Source of the DNA: Eggerthella sp. YY7918
GTDB taxonomy: Bacteria > Actinomycetota > Coriobacteriia > Coriobacteriales > Eggerthellaceae
DNA: 64,000 nt
Reading direction: 5' to 3'
NCBI RefSeq assembly: GCF_000270285.1
Contig: NC_015738.1
Coordinates: forward strand, 2,790,001-2,854,000
Part shown: positions 33,908 through 42,590 of the stretch, in pieces
Numbering within the stretch: the first letter of the stretch is position 1
Layout of the letters: each line of letters begins with the position of its first letter
Position numbers and translations under genes: made by a program
The notes under the pieces: generated by a model
Seen by the model: only the letters and a program-made list of their open reading frames with translations
Databases searched by the model: none
What the model was told of the DNA's origin: nothing

Positions 33908-35713
33908 TTACAGCAACGGAAGCGACACGATAAACGTAGTCCCCTGTCCCACCGTACTCTCGACCCTAATCGTCCCTTCATGGTGCAAAATTACGGAACG
34001 CGCAATAGAAAGTCCCAGGCCGGTTGATTTTGACGTCGAAGATCGATCTTTGCAGTAATACTGATCGAACACCATCGCAATTTCCTCTTCGGTCAATCCA
34101 GGGCCGCTATCCGCTACGAACACATTAATCGAAGCATGCTCGGCATCGATAGCCATGGTCACCTGAACAGGTGTTTCTTCTGAATAGGCGGCAGCATTGT
34201 CAACAAGATTGCCAAACGCCTGACTCAGACGAACGCGGTCACCCTCAACACGACAGTCTTCTACAGAACGAAGTTCGATGGCAATCGTTTCTCCTGCGCT
34301 ATTAACACGCGGTGCCGCAACGACGTCTTCGAGCAATTTCCCAAGATCGATAACGTCCGAGCTAAATAAAACTTTACCTATCTCCAATTTTGCAATCATG
34401 AAGAGATCATTCACGAGCGAGGTCATAAACGAAACGCGCTCTTTGAGGACTGGCAAATGTTCAACAAGTGCTCGATCATCTTTTTCGCCCGACTGCACGA
34501 TATGAGACAACACAAAGAGTGGACTTCGCAAGTCATGAAATACGTTTAGCATGAGTTGATGTTTCTGAGCTTGTTGAAGCTGTAACTGCCTCGTACGAAG
34601 CTCTACTTTCTCATCAAGCCTTGCCGCTAAATCTTCAGCATCCTCAAATTTTTTGGCGAACTTCTTGTTGATGGCGATCATATAGCCAAGCAAACAGGGA
34701 AGATCGAATGCAGGTGCGGTAACAAAAAGGGAGTACCAGAGACTATCGTTTAGAGAAAGGAAGAGGAACAGCGACGAATTGGCCCGCATGACCTGCGTCA
34801 GAAAAAATACAGTGGTCAGCGCAAAGTTTTTTCTCTGGATCCTCAGCAACGCAAACAGGCCGACTCCGATGGTGGCGACAGCCCAGAAGTACTGCAAGAC
34901 GATCAAACCCATCTCGAACATCGAAGAAATGATCAGCGAAATAAGACCCACCGCGATAATATAGCGCGGGGTGGCCAAGAATGTTCGTAAGCATTGAGGT
35001 AATGGCAACGATAAAAGCTCACACCCGATGTGAAGACTCAGCAGAAGCGTTGTTATATTCAAGAACTGCCGAGCCAAGGCGAGAGTATCAGAATATGCTG
35101 CAGGCGGATGCGCAAACAGCAAGAGAACCCAGAGGAATAAAAGTATGGCGTACATAAAAGAACTGAGGAGATACCGCTCGGTCCGTTTGCTCAAAAACAG
35201 CACCAGACTATAGAGAGCCAAGGCGAGTAAAGCCCCCAGACATATCATCCGCAGGTCGCGAGACAGCTGAAAAAGTTCATCGGCATAACTGCGTTCAACA
35301 AGGAATACGCGAGGCGAAGCGCGGTTTGCGCCCTCGGATACGTACGAGAAGTGCAGAGCCCCTTCCCCTGTTTCGGGAACTTCGATGAGGGACTGGTTCA
35401 AATTGATCTGCTGATCTTCTGGCGAGCGTAAAACAACGCCATGTAAGGTAAATTCAAACGCTTTACCGCCGATTACAATCACGTCATAGGGCCGGTCATC
35501 GACATGAACAAGGTAGTCGATAACTCTCGGAGCATCACCTGCGTCATTTCCTGCAACTCCTTCAAGCAAACAGCTTTTTGCAGAAGGCGGCATCATTCCA
35601 TCGTGTGGTACTATGAGCTGCATTGAGCGCATACCGATAAAGCCTGCATACACAACCACAAGTACAAAGCCGCTCGCAATGAGCAAAGGAATTCGACGTT
35701 TGATAGACCCCAT
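33908..35713 (-). CDS. Sensor histidine kinase with 7TM domain
   Basis: A 601-residue membrane kinase: an N-terminal helix (about 9-28), an extracytoplasmic domain to about 155, seven hydrophobic helices (about 155-345), a coiled linker, then HisKA with FHDLRSP (H393) and a catalytic domain with NLVDNAA, DSGPGL and GLGLSIARS. The layout resembles 7TMR-DISM sensors. Its partner is the response regulator transcribed divergently from 35754, 40 bases away. It would phosphorylate that regulator at D51. The ligand is unknown; the neighbouring reductase suggests an electron-acceptor substrate. Confidence 0.88.
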   Translation of the reverse strand: MGSIKRRIPLLIASGFVLVVVYAGFIGMRSMQLIVPHDGMMPPSAKSCLLEGVAGNDAGDAPRVIDYLVHVDDRPYDVIVIGGKAFEFTLHGVVLRSPEDQQINLNQSLIEVPETGEGALHFSYVSEGANRASPRVFLVERSYADELFQLSRDLRMICLGALLALALYSLVLFLSKRTERYLLSSFMYAILLFLWVLLLFAHPPAAYSDTLALARQFLNITTLLLSLHIGCELLSLPLPQCLRTFLATPRYIIAVGLISLIISSMFEMGLIVLQYFWAVATIGVGLFALLRIQRKNFALTTVFFLTQVMRANSSLFLFLSLNDSLWYSLFVTAPAFDLPCLLGYMIAINKKFAKKFEDAEDLAARLDEKVELRTRQLQLQQAQKHQLMLNVFHDLRSPLFVLSHIVQSGEKDDRALVEHLPVLKERVSFMTSLVNDLFMIAKLEIGKVLFSSDVIDLGKLLEDVVAAPRVNSAGETIAIELRSVEDCRVEGDRVRLSQAFGNLVDNAAAYSEETPVQVTMAIDAEHASINVFVADSGPGLTEEEIAMVFDQYYCKDRSSTSKSTGLGLSIARSVILHHEGTIRVESTVGQGTTFIVSLPLL

Positions 35714-35753
35714 GGTTTTCGATGCTCCACCTTAGCGATCAGGAGATGGATCC

Positions 35754-36455
35754 ATGCACGTGCTTATTGTAGAAGACGACCCGATGATTTCTCACATTAT
35801 AGAGGATCGTCTCATTGAGGCAGGATACGAAACTTCAGTCGCCCCAGACGCTGATACGGCTTATCGACTTGTTGAAAAGTATCCTTTTGATTTAATTCTG
35901 CTGGATATCCTTCTTCCCAAAAGCAACGGCTTCGACGTATGCGCAACGCTTAGAACCAGCTATGCAACCCCCATTATTTTTATGAGTTGCCTCGATGATA
36001 GCGATTCTATTGTTCAGGCGCTCGAAATGGGCGGAGACGATTATCTTGTAAAACCCTTCGATGTCGAAGTTCTTCTTGCTCGCATTAAAGCAAATCTGCG
36101 CCGTGCCGAACTTCTCAGCAACCATAGATCCAATCAGGCCATATACCGATTCAACACGTTTTCGCTCAACTGCGAGCGACACAGCGTGCTCAAAGACGAC
36201 GAGGAAACTCCGCTTACCGCACTTGAGTTCCAAATTCTCTTTTTCTTACTAAGTCACAGCCGCACATACTACACCCCCGAGCAAATCTACGAAAAGGTTT
36301 GGGGGAAGGATAGTTATGGCGATGTACGAACGGTAATCGTCCACATCCACGGTATAAGACAAAAAATTGAGCGCGACCCAAAAAACCCAACCTATCTCTC
36401 TCGCCAACGGGGGCGCGGCTATGCGTTCATACCCGATGAAGACGATGCGCAATAA
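35754..36455 (+). CDS. OmpR-family response regulator
   Basis: A 233-residue two-domain regulator: a receiver with VEDD, phosphoacceptor D51 in LILLDILLP and KPFD, followed by a winged-helix domain (LTALEFQILFFLLSHS, VWGKDSYGDVRTVIVHIHGI RQKIE). It diverges from its probable kinase at 35713 and is followed in the same direction, after 99 bases, by the FAD reductase at 36555, its likely target. This locus uses a two-component system where the three other reductase loci use LuxR proteins. Confidence 0.92.
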   Translation: MHVLIVEDDPMISHIIEDRLIEAGYETSVAPDADTAYRLVEKYPFDLILLDILLPKSNGFDVCATLRTSYATPIIFMSCLDDSDSIVQALEMGGDDYLVKPFDVEVLLARIKANLRRAELLSNHRSNQAIYRFNTFSLNCERHSVLKDDEETPLTALEFQILFFLLSHSRTYYTPEQIYEKVWGKDSYGDVRTVIVHIHGIRQKIERDPKNPTYLSRQRGRGYAFIPDEDDAQ

Positions 36456-36456
36456 T

Positions 36457-36471
36457 TTAAGGTTGCCTTAA
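36457..36471. promoter_or_regulatory. Palindrome upstream of the third reductase
   Basis: TTAAGG-TTG-CCTTAA begins just after the response regulator stop and 84 bases before the reductase start. It is a candidate binding site for that regulator; TAAAAT at 36495-36500 could be a -10 box. Confidence 0.4.
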
Positions 36472-36554
36472 TCTTACGGCACGCTCCCCTTTCCTAAAAT
36501 AGCGCCAAGGATGCAGGGCATCCTTGATCAAACGTTAGCGAAAGGGGAAGACGC

Positions 36555-38255
36555 ATGAGTTTAACAAGGAGAGATTTCATCACTGGAGCCATCGGAGCAA
36601 GCATCGGATGTGTGCCCGCGCTTGCTGCGTGCAGCCCTACCTCAAAGACTTCGGCAGAAAGCGAGACCAACTCCTCCGAAACTGCTGCCACACAAGGAAC
36701 ATCCTATTCGTTCGAAATACCGCCTCAGCCTATCGAGGAATCTGAAATAGCCGAAACGTTTGAGGCCGATGTTGTAGTTGTGGGCGGTGGAACCGCCGGT
36801 CTATGCACAGCAGTTTCAGCCCAACAAAGCGGCTGCTCCGTCATCTTGGTATCTGCCAGCAAAGCTCCGGTATCCCGCGGCGGCTCGAATCATGCAGCCT
36901 ACAGCAGGGTCATGGAAGAAAACGGCGTCCCCCGCTATGACGTCGATAGGTTTTTCCGCAAGGAGTTTCTTGTGGGAGGCTATACCGCCGACCAACGTAA
37001 GTGGTTCCGCTTCTACAACAACAGCGAAGAAGCTATGAACTGGGCTCTCGATGTGATTGAGCCGTACGGAGGCCGAGGCATCCTTGAGGGTTCTCCTGAA
37101 GGAATCGACGAGACAGATCCCATGTTCACGCCTGTTGCATCACACTGCTTCGTCGATGACGAAATTACCTCTCCGAGCATTGGTCAAAGCATTTTGGTAA
37201 ATGCACTGGCAAAAACGCTGGAAAACGAAGGCGGCTCGATCTATTGGCAGAATATCGGACGCCAGCTTGTCCGCGGCGGTGTAGCGAACGGAACAGAAGG
37301 GCGCGTCGAAGCGGTTATCGCCGAGCGCGAGGACGGTTCATACGCAAAATACGCAGGCAAAAAAGCCGTTGTTCTTGCAACGGGAGACTTTTCAAAAGAC
37401 CCCGAGATGATGGAAAAGTATTGCCCCTGGGCAATCCCCACGTTGGTTGACGTTGATGTTATCGACTACGACATTGGACTGTTCAACGGATCGCTTATGC
37501 CCGGCGACGGCCACAAAATGGGTCTGTGGATTGGCGCCGCTTGGCAAAAGAATGTGCCGAATGCCGCAATGATCGGAGGCAATGGCGTCAACAATTTCTG
37601 CAATCAACCGCTTCTTGGACATACCGGACTCATGGTAAACATCCGCGGCGAACGATATAGCAACGAGTTTGCCTGCGGGGCTCTTTCGAACAGAAACGCC
37701 CTTATGCAAACAGACGGTCGTACTTTTATGATCTGGGGCCAAAATTACTTGGAGGAAGGTGGGCCTTGGTACACCTATCCGCGTTCGCATGGCGATGCCC
37801 CTGTCTCCAATGAGCAAACGCAGGAAAAATGGGATAAGTTTGTCGAAAATGGCGCTTGGTTCAAATGCGACACCCTGGAAGAGCTCTGCGAAAAGCTTGA
37901 GCTACCGAAGGAGACCCTCGACACCATAGCTCGCTACAACGAGCTCTGCGAAAAGGGCGTCGATGAAGACTTCCACAAAGATGCTCAGTATATGATACCC
38001 ATCAAGGATGCGCCTTATTACGGATTCGAAAACTCTGTGCGATTCTTAACCGTCCTTGGCGGTCTTAACACCGATCAGTATATGCGCGTGTGCAACGCGA
38101 AAGACGAGCCTATCCCCGGCCTGTACAACGTCGGAACGATGGTGGGTGATTTCTTCTCGAGCGTATACACCTTCATGGCAGAAGGGAGCAATTACGGCGC
38201 CTGCTGCTTGACGTTTGGATATCTGACCGGAAAGTACATCGCCGAAAACGAATAG
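36555..38255 (+). CDS. Tat-exported FAD-dependent reductase (fumarate reductase flavoprotein family)
   Basis: A 566-residue protein with a Tat signal (RRDFITG), a lipobox (LAAC) and FAD site VVVVGGGTAGLCTAVSAQQSG. It is close to the product of 27058: both share SKAPVSRGGSN-like and SLMPGDGHKM segments and a YTFMAEG/YTFAMEG ending. The usual HxTxGG histidine motif is replaced by FLTVLGG. No haem or FMN domain is present. GAAAGGGGAAG lies 8 bases before the ATG. It is followed by a strong terminator, so it is a single-gene transcript probably governed by the two-component system upstream. Confidence 0.87.
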   Translation: MSLTRRDFITGAIGASIGCVPALAACSPTSKTSAESETNSSETAATQGTSYSFEIPPQPIEESEIAETFEADVVVVGGGTAGLCTAVSAQQSGCSVILVSASKAPVSRGGSNHAAYSRVMEENGVPRYDVDRFFRKEFLVGGYTADQRKWFRFYNNSEEAMNWALDVIEPYGGRGILEGSPEGIDETDPMFTPVASHCFVDDEITSPSIGQSILVNALAKTLENEGGSIYWQNIGRQLVRGGVANGTEGRVEAVIAEREDGSYAKYAGKKAVVLATGDFSKDPEMMEKYCPWAIPTLVDVDVIDYDIGLFNGSLMPGDGHKMGLWIGAAWQKNVPNAAMIGGNGVNNFCNQPLLGHTGLMVNIRGERYSNEFACGALSNRNALMQTDGRTFMIWGQNYLEEGGPWYTYPRSHGDAPVSNEQTQEKWDKFVENGAWFKCDTLEELCEKLELPKETLDTIARYNELCEKGVDEDFHKDAQYMIPIKDAPYYGFENSVRFLTVLGGLNTDQYMRVCNAKDEPIPGLYNVGTMVGDFFSSVYTFMAEGSNYGACCLTFGYLTGKYIAENE

Positions 38256-38264
38256 CCCCTCCTA

Positions 38265-38302
38265 AAAAGGGGAAGGTGCTCAAGACGGCACCTTCCCCTT
38301 TT
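38265..38302 (+). terminator. Strong terminator after the third reductase
   Basis: A perfect 15-bp stem (38265-38279 with 38288-38302, eight-base loop) ending in TTTT lies 10 bases past the reductase stop. It is symmetric (A run and T run) and can also serve the convergent folE gene. Confidence 0.92.
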
Positions 38303-38334
38303 GTTGTCACAAAATGATAGCTTTTGCTGTGAAG

Positions 38335-38904
38335 TTAGTCCCGTCGAGCGAAGATGAGGGAGAGGGCTTCGGCACGGGTGGCTTGGCTGCGTTCGAACGC
38401 GCCGCGAACGGCGCTCGTGGTGGTTTTCGCGCCCGCCTTCTTTACGCCGCGCATGCTCATGCAAAGATGCTCGGCCTCCAACACCACAATGACACCCTGG
38501 GGATGCAGCTCGTCGATAAGCGTGTCGGCGATTTGCGAGGTCAAACGCTCCTGCACCTGCGGACGCTTCGCGAACACATCCACCAGCCGTGCGAGTTTCG
38601 ACAGACCGCAAATGCGCCCGTCGGCCGCCGGAATATAGGCCACATGCGCCATGCCGAAAAACGGTACGAGATGATGCTCGCACATGGAGTAAAAGGGGAT
38701 GTCGCGCACGAGCACCATTTCCTCGTGATGCTCGTCGAATGTGGTGGCAAAGTGCTCGGCCGGATCTTGCTCAAGTCCCGCAAACACTTCTTCGTACATG
38801 CGCGCCACACGCGCCGGCGTTTCGCGCAGCCCTTCGCGCGTGGGATCCTCCCCCACGCCTTCAAGGATCATCCGCACGCCCTCTTCGATTTTTGCCTTGT
38901 CCAT
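38335..38904 (-). CDS. folE: GTP cyclohydrolase I
   Basis: Converts GTP to 7,8-dihydroneopterin triphosphate, the first step of tetrahydrofolate synthesis. The 189-residue product has the zinc-site motif [22 protein letters not shown] and [18 protein letters not shown] with the second zinc cysteine. The start at 38904 follows GGCGGCGGAC; an in-frame ATG at 38940 would add 12 residues. It stands alone between a reductase and a LuxR gene, without other folate genes. Confidence 0.95.
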   Translation of the reverse strand: MDKAKIEEGVRMILEGVGEDPTREGLRETPARVARMYEEVFAGLEQDPAEHFATTFDEHHEEMVLVRDIPFYSMCEHHLVPFFGMAHVAYIPAADGRICGLSKLARLVDVFAKRPQVQERLTSQIADTLIDELHPQGVIVVLEAEHLCMSMRGVKKAGAKTTTSAVRGAFERSQATRAEALSLIFARRD

Positions 38905-39067
38905 AATCGTCCGCCGCCTGTCAGTTTCCGACCTGTTCATTCACGCTTGCATCATAGCACGCAGGTCAAGGCCGACTCTATGGCAGCATTACCCTTCAGC
39001 ACGGGAAACGGGCTCGCTGTATCGGTTATAATCTGCAACCAACACAAGGGAAAGGCGCAGTGGGTAC

Positions 39068-40645
39068 GTGGGCACACCATCAAGCATAGCCGCGCACTAC
39101 TTCTCGCAAGGCGGAGCGCGTTACATCGGCCTTGGGTTTTATTGGGCATGGCTCTTCTTGACCTTCTATACGTCCATTCTTCTCCCAAGTTCACCTTCGG
39201 CGGCCGCCTTGGTAAGCGACATGTGGACATGGGCGGCATGGGCGCACGCCATTACCCTTTTGGCTTGCGCGCTTTTGGCGCGCCGGCTCCAGCCCCTTGC
39301 GTTACGACAATCCTCGATCATTCTCTCGTCCGTCATCACCTGTCTTGGAACGTTGCTCATACCCTTTGGCTACCTCTTTGCCAACACAACGCCTTTCGCA
39401 ATGGTCACGCTTGCAACAAGCGGAGCCGTCATCACTGGAGCTTCAACTGCATGGATCGTGCTGTCGTGGGGCATACTGTACAGCAAACGCGGTGCACGTT
39501 TTTCGCTGTTCGGCATCATCGCTTCATATCTACTCTCTGCCGTCATCTATTTTCTCGTGCAGCTCATGTCGCCTTTTGTAGCTATTGCGACCACCGTGCT
39601 TCTGCCCATATGCTCGGGAGCGTTGATGCTCTCCGTTCGAACCCAAGCTTCTTCCGATGTTGCTTCACCTAAGAAATACGGGCAGAGCAGAAACCATCGT
39701 TTCGCGCCCCGCGTACTGCTTCCTCTGACAGCTATCTTCCTCTATGCATTATGCGGTGAAATGCTCCGCGGATTTGCAACAGCCTCTGGTGAGCAGACAA
39801 GCCTTGATGTCATGGGTAATCTTTACCTACTCGGCAGTGCTGTAGGCTTGGTGATCATGGGTACCATTCTTGCCCTGATTCCCAGCTTTACGCGAAAACG
39901 CCCTTCCGAAATGCCCGGCATTCGCATCACGCTCCTCATTATGGCGGCAGGGTTTCTTGTTACTACGCTCACCAGCGCTTCGTTCTTCTTCGCTTACGCC
40001 GTTTTTGGCGCCGCCTTTCAGTGCTATCGGTCGCTTGTGTGGATGTACAGCGCAGACGTGGCCGAGCGCACCGGAGCGCCCGCATTCACCATCTTTGGCG
40101 CGACGCAATGTTGCTCTGCCTTCGCGGTGGTTATCGGAGTGCCCATTGCGTCATCGCTGAGCCAATTCGTCTTTTCGGGACTTACTCAATGGACCACCAT
40201 TGCTTCAATTGCCGTGTTTCTCATTTTCACAACAGCCGTGCTCGTTATAAACCCGAAAGATCTTGAGACCGCTTGGGGCCTCACACCAAGCAATGCAACG
40301 AACAATTTCGAAGCTGCCGAAACGCAGAGCATGCAATCAGAAGACGATGCGTCATCGGCCATGGACACGTCGTCGATAGGTCCTTCTTCAGCCCAAAACA
40401 ACGATCTGGACTCCGAAGAAAACACCCTTGCCTTTCTGACAGATGAATTTGGACTCACCGCCCGCGAGTACGAGGTTGCGCTCCTCCTTGCAAAAGGACG
40501 CAGCCTTCCCTTCATTCAGGAAGAGCTTCACATTGCACAGGGAACCGCCCAAACGCATCTGGTGCATATTTACCGCAAACTCGATGTCCATTCGCGCCAA
40601 GAATTTCTCGATGTGATTGAATCGCGCCTCAACATGACGCTTTAA
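39068..40645 (+). CDS. Membrane-embedded LuxR-family transcriptional regulator
   Basis: A 525-residue protein with about 12 hydrophobic segments, a serine- and aspartate-rich linker (about 405-445) and a C-terminal LuxR domain: LTAREYEVALLLAKGRSLPF, LHIAQGTAQTHLVHIYRKLD. It begins at GTG 39068 with GGGAAAGG upstream. Unlike the two divergent cases, it lies in the same direction as its neighbouring reductase (40823), 177 bases upstream of it, with a 7-5-7 palindrome between them. It probably controls that gene. Confidence 0.84.
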   Translation: MGTPSSIAAHYFSQGGARYIGLGFYWAWLFLTFYTSILLPSSPSAAALVSDMWTWAAWAHAITLLACALLARRLQPLALRQSSIILSSVITCLGTLLIPFGYLFANTTPFAMVTLATSGAVITGASTAWIVLSWGILYSKRGARFSLFGIIASYLLSAVIYFLVQLMSPFVAIATTVLLPICSGALMLSVRTQASSDVASPKKYGQSRNHRFAPRVLLPLTAIFLYALCGEMLRGFATASGEQTSLDVMGNLYLLGSAVGLVIMGTILALIPSFTRKRPSEMPGIRITLLIMAAGFLVTTLTSASFFFAYAVFGAAFQCYRSLVWMYSADVAERTGAPAFTIFGATQCCSAFAVVIGVPIASSLSQFVFSGLTQWTTIASIAVFLIFTTAVLVINPKDLETAWGLTPSNATNNFEAAETQSMQSEDDASSAMDTSSIGPSSAQNNDLDSEENTLAFLTDEFGLTAREYEVALLLAKGRSLPFIQEELHIAQGTAQTHLVHIYRKLDVHSRQEFLDVIESRLNMTL

Positions 40646-40685
40646 GCAAATTAAAACACCTGTTCAGACGCGTATAGCGAGAAAG

Positions 40686-40704
40686 ATCGTATATATCATA
40701 CGAT
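40686..40704. promoter_or_regulatory. Palindrome between LuxR gene and fourth reductase
   Basis: ATCGTAT and ATACGAT flank ATATC, a perfect 7-5-7 dyad, 119 bases before the reductase start. It has the same geometry as the site at 32347 and is a likely operator. Confidence 0.55.
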
Positions 40705-40822
40705 GCTCAATTTCAAAAATCGAATGCTTCATTGGACGGCATGCTCTTGCTTTTCCCACATCATTTCCTGTGGCGCATATCTGCAACGCGCCGCAGGAAT
40801 ATCTTTTAGGGAAGGGACGACA

Positions 40823-42472
40823 ATGCAGAAACAACCATTGTGTACGAGGCGCTCATTTATCGGCTTGGGAGGCGTAGCAGCGGCCACTCTTGCAGCGGGA
40901 TCACTCGCTGGCTGCGCATCCGGATCGTCATCGTCATCGTCATCAAAGGACAGTTCGGCACCTGCTGCCGAAACAACCGACTACAAAGCGGCACCCGCGC
41001 CCATTGCCGACAGCGAAATCAAAGAAACCGTCGAAGCGGACATTGTGGTAATCGGTGGCGGCATATCGGGTGCTGTTGCGGCAGCTACTGCAGCTGAAGC
41101 AGGCAAAAAGGTTGTCGTGCTGCAAAAGGCCGAAACGGCTCTTTCGCATGGATCCGGAGCCGCCGCATGGAATTCAAAAGCCCAGAATGAGGTCGGCGCC
41201 AAATTTGATCCCTGGGAAGCTGTTATCGAATGGACGCGTCAAGGTGAAAATCGCGCCGACCTTGATCTACTGAAAACTTGGATATACAACAGCGGACCAA
41301 CCATGGATTGGGCGACCGAGCTCACCAACGATGTTGAAGGGGTCGGACCGGTAATGATGATTTACATGCCCGACATGGAATATCCCGACCATTTCAATAT
41401 GTGCTATCCCGCCGTTCATATGTGGACGGGGCAGATGCAAGCGCTCGCTCAGTGGCTCCTCGATTACTCCGAGGAAAACGGTGCCGAAGTTCGCTACAGC
41501 ACTCCCGCGGTGCAGCTTGTACGCGACGATAACAACACCGGTCGCGTGAGCGCCGCCATCGCAAAGAACTCTGATGGCTATATCAAGGTAACGGCAGCCG
41601 ATGGCGTTATCTTGGCCGCAGGCGACTATGGCAACAATCCCGACATGCGTGCCGAGTACCTACCGCATGCCGAAGGCCTCAAGTCAGCCTATACGCAACC
41701 CGACATCAACACGGGCGACGGTCAGCTTATGGGCATGTGGGTAGGCGGCTTTATGCAGCTTGCTCCCCATTGCTCGAATATCCATTACGATCCGCCCATC
41801 GATGTGCCCGACATCGGCGGATCAGGCATTCCGTGGCTATTCGTGAACAAGAAGGGCAAGCGTTTCTGCAACGAGGATATGCAGTATGGCCAGCTGTACG
41901 CTCAAGATATGAATCAACCTGATTATATGCACTTCCAAGTATTCGACGACAACTTCCGCACCGACTGGGAAGATATGGGCTCGGGCATGATGAAGAAGGA
42001 GCCTCCTGTCGACATTGTCGCAAGCATTGAAGCAGGCGTTGAAAAGGGTGATGTATATACGGGCGACACCCTTGAAGCACTGGCGGAAAGCATGGGAGTA
42101 CCCGCCGACGCATTGACCGCAACCGTTGAGCGGTACAACCAGCTTTGTGATGAGGGTTACGACGACGATTACGGCAAGCAGGCCGGACGTCTCAAGCCCG
42201 TACGCAAGGGGCCGTTCTATGCCATCGCTCGCCGCGCCGGCGTCTTATGCACCCTGAATGGCGTTATCACAAATGGCCAATGCCAGGTGCTTGACGCCGA
42301 TCGTGAAGTCATTGAAGGACTGTACGCTGTTGGCAACTGTCAGGGCAATTTCTTCGGCGGTCTTGAGCACCAGATGGTCATGCCCGGCATGAGCCTTGGT
42401 CGCGCTATGACCACCGGCCGCGTAGCCGCACTTGTCGCAAGCGGTCAAGAACTGGCAAAGGGTCGCCTGTAA
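40823..42472 (+). CDS. Tat-exported FAD-dependent reductase (fumarate reductase flavoprotein family)
   Basis: A 549-residue protein with a Tat signal (RRSFIGLGG), a lipobox (LAGC), a serine-rich stretch and the FAD site IVVIGGGISGAVAAATAAEAG. The C-terminus has GGLEHQMVMPGMSLGRAMTTG. The substrate-site histidine motif reads VLCTLNG, so fumarate is unlikely. The ATG at 40823 follows GAAGGGACG; an in-frame upstream ATG at 40703 would place the Tat signal internally and is rejected. The upstream LuxR gene is the probable regulator. A terminator follows at 42511. Confidence 0.87.
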   Translation: MQKQPLCTRRSFIGLGGVAAATLAAGSLAGCASGSSSSSSSKDSSAPAAETTDYKAAPAPIADSEIKETVEADIVVIGGGISGAVAAATAAEAGKKVVVLQKAETALSHGSGAAAWNSKAQNEVGAKFDPWEAVIEWTRQGENRADLDLLKTWIYNSGPTMDWATELTNDVEGVGPVMMIYMPDMEYPDHFNMCYPAVHMWTGQMQALAQWLLDYSEENGAEVRYSTPAVQLVRDDNNTGRVSAAIAKNSDGYIKVTAADGVILAAGDYGNNPDMRAEYLPHAEGLKSAYTQPDINTGDGQLMGMWVGGFMQLAPHCSNIHYDPPIDVPDIGGSGIPWLFVNKKGKRFCNEDMQYGQLYAQDMNQPDYMHFQVFDDNFRTDWEDMGSGMMKKEPPVDIVASIEAGVEKGDVYTGDTLEALAESMGVPADALTATVERYNQLCDEGYDDDYGKQAGRLKPVRKGPFYAIARRAGVLCTLNGVITNGQCQVLDADREVIEGLYAVGNCQGNFFGGLEHQMVMPGMSLGRAMTTGRVAALVASGQELAKGRL

Positions 42473-42510
42473 TCGCGTCGTGTAACGCACAAAGTTTGCC
42501 TCCCTCCATG

Positions 42511-42541
42511 CGTCGGCATCCGTGCACAACGGATGCCGACG
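42511..42541 (+). terminator. Hairpin after the fourth reductase
   Basis: A perfect 13-bp stem (42511-42523 with 42529-42541, loop GCACA) lies 39 bases beyond the stop, between convergent genes. It lacks a long T run. Confidence 0.75.
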
Positions 42542-42590
42542 TTGAGTTTACGAGCAAATGGTTAGCGCTATGGGGGGTTGCTCTGAAGAA

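Noticed and set aside
38314-39672. A 452-codon plus-strand open frame
   Set aside because: It crosses folE in antisense and the LuxR gene in another frame; both of those have clear family motifs.
40703-40822. Upstream start for the fourth reductase
   Set aside because: It would put 40 residues before the Tat motif; the ATG at 40823 has a good ribosome binding site and a normal Tat signal.
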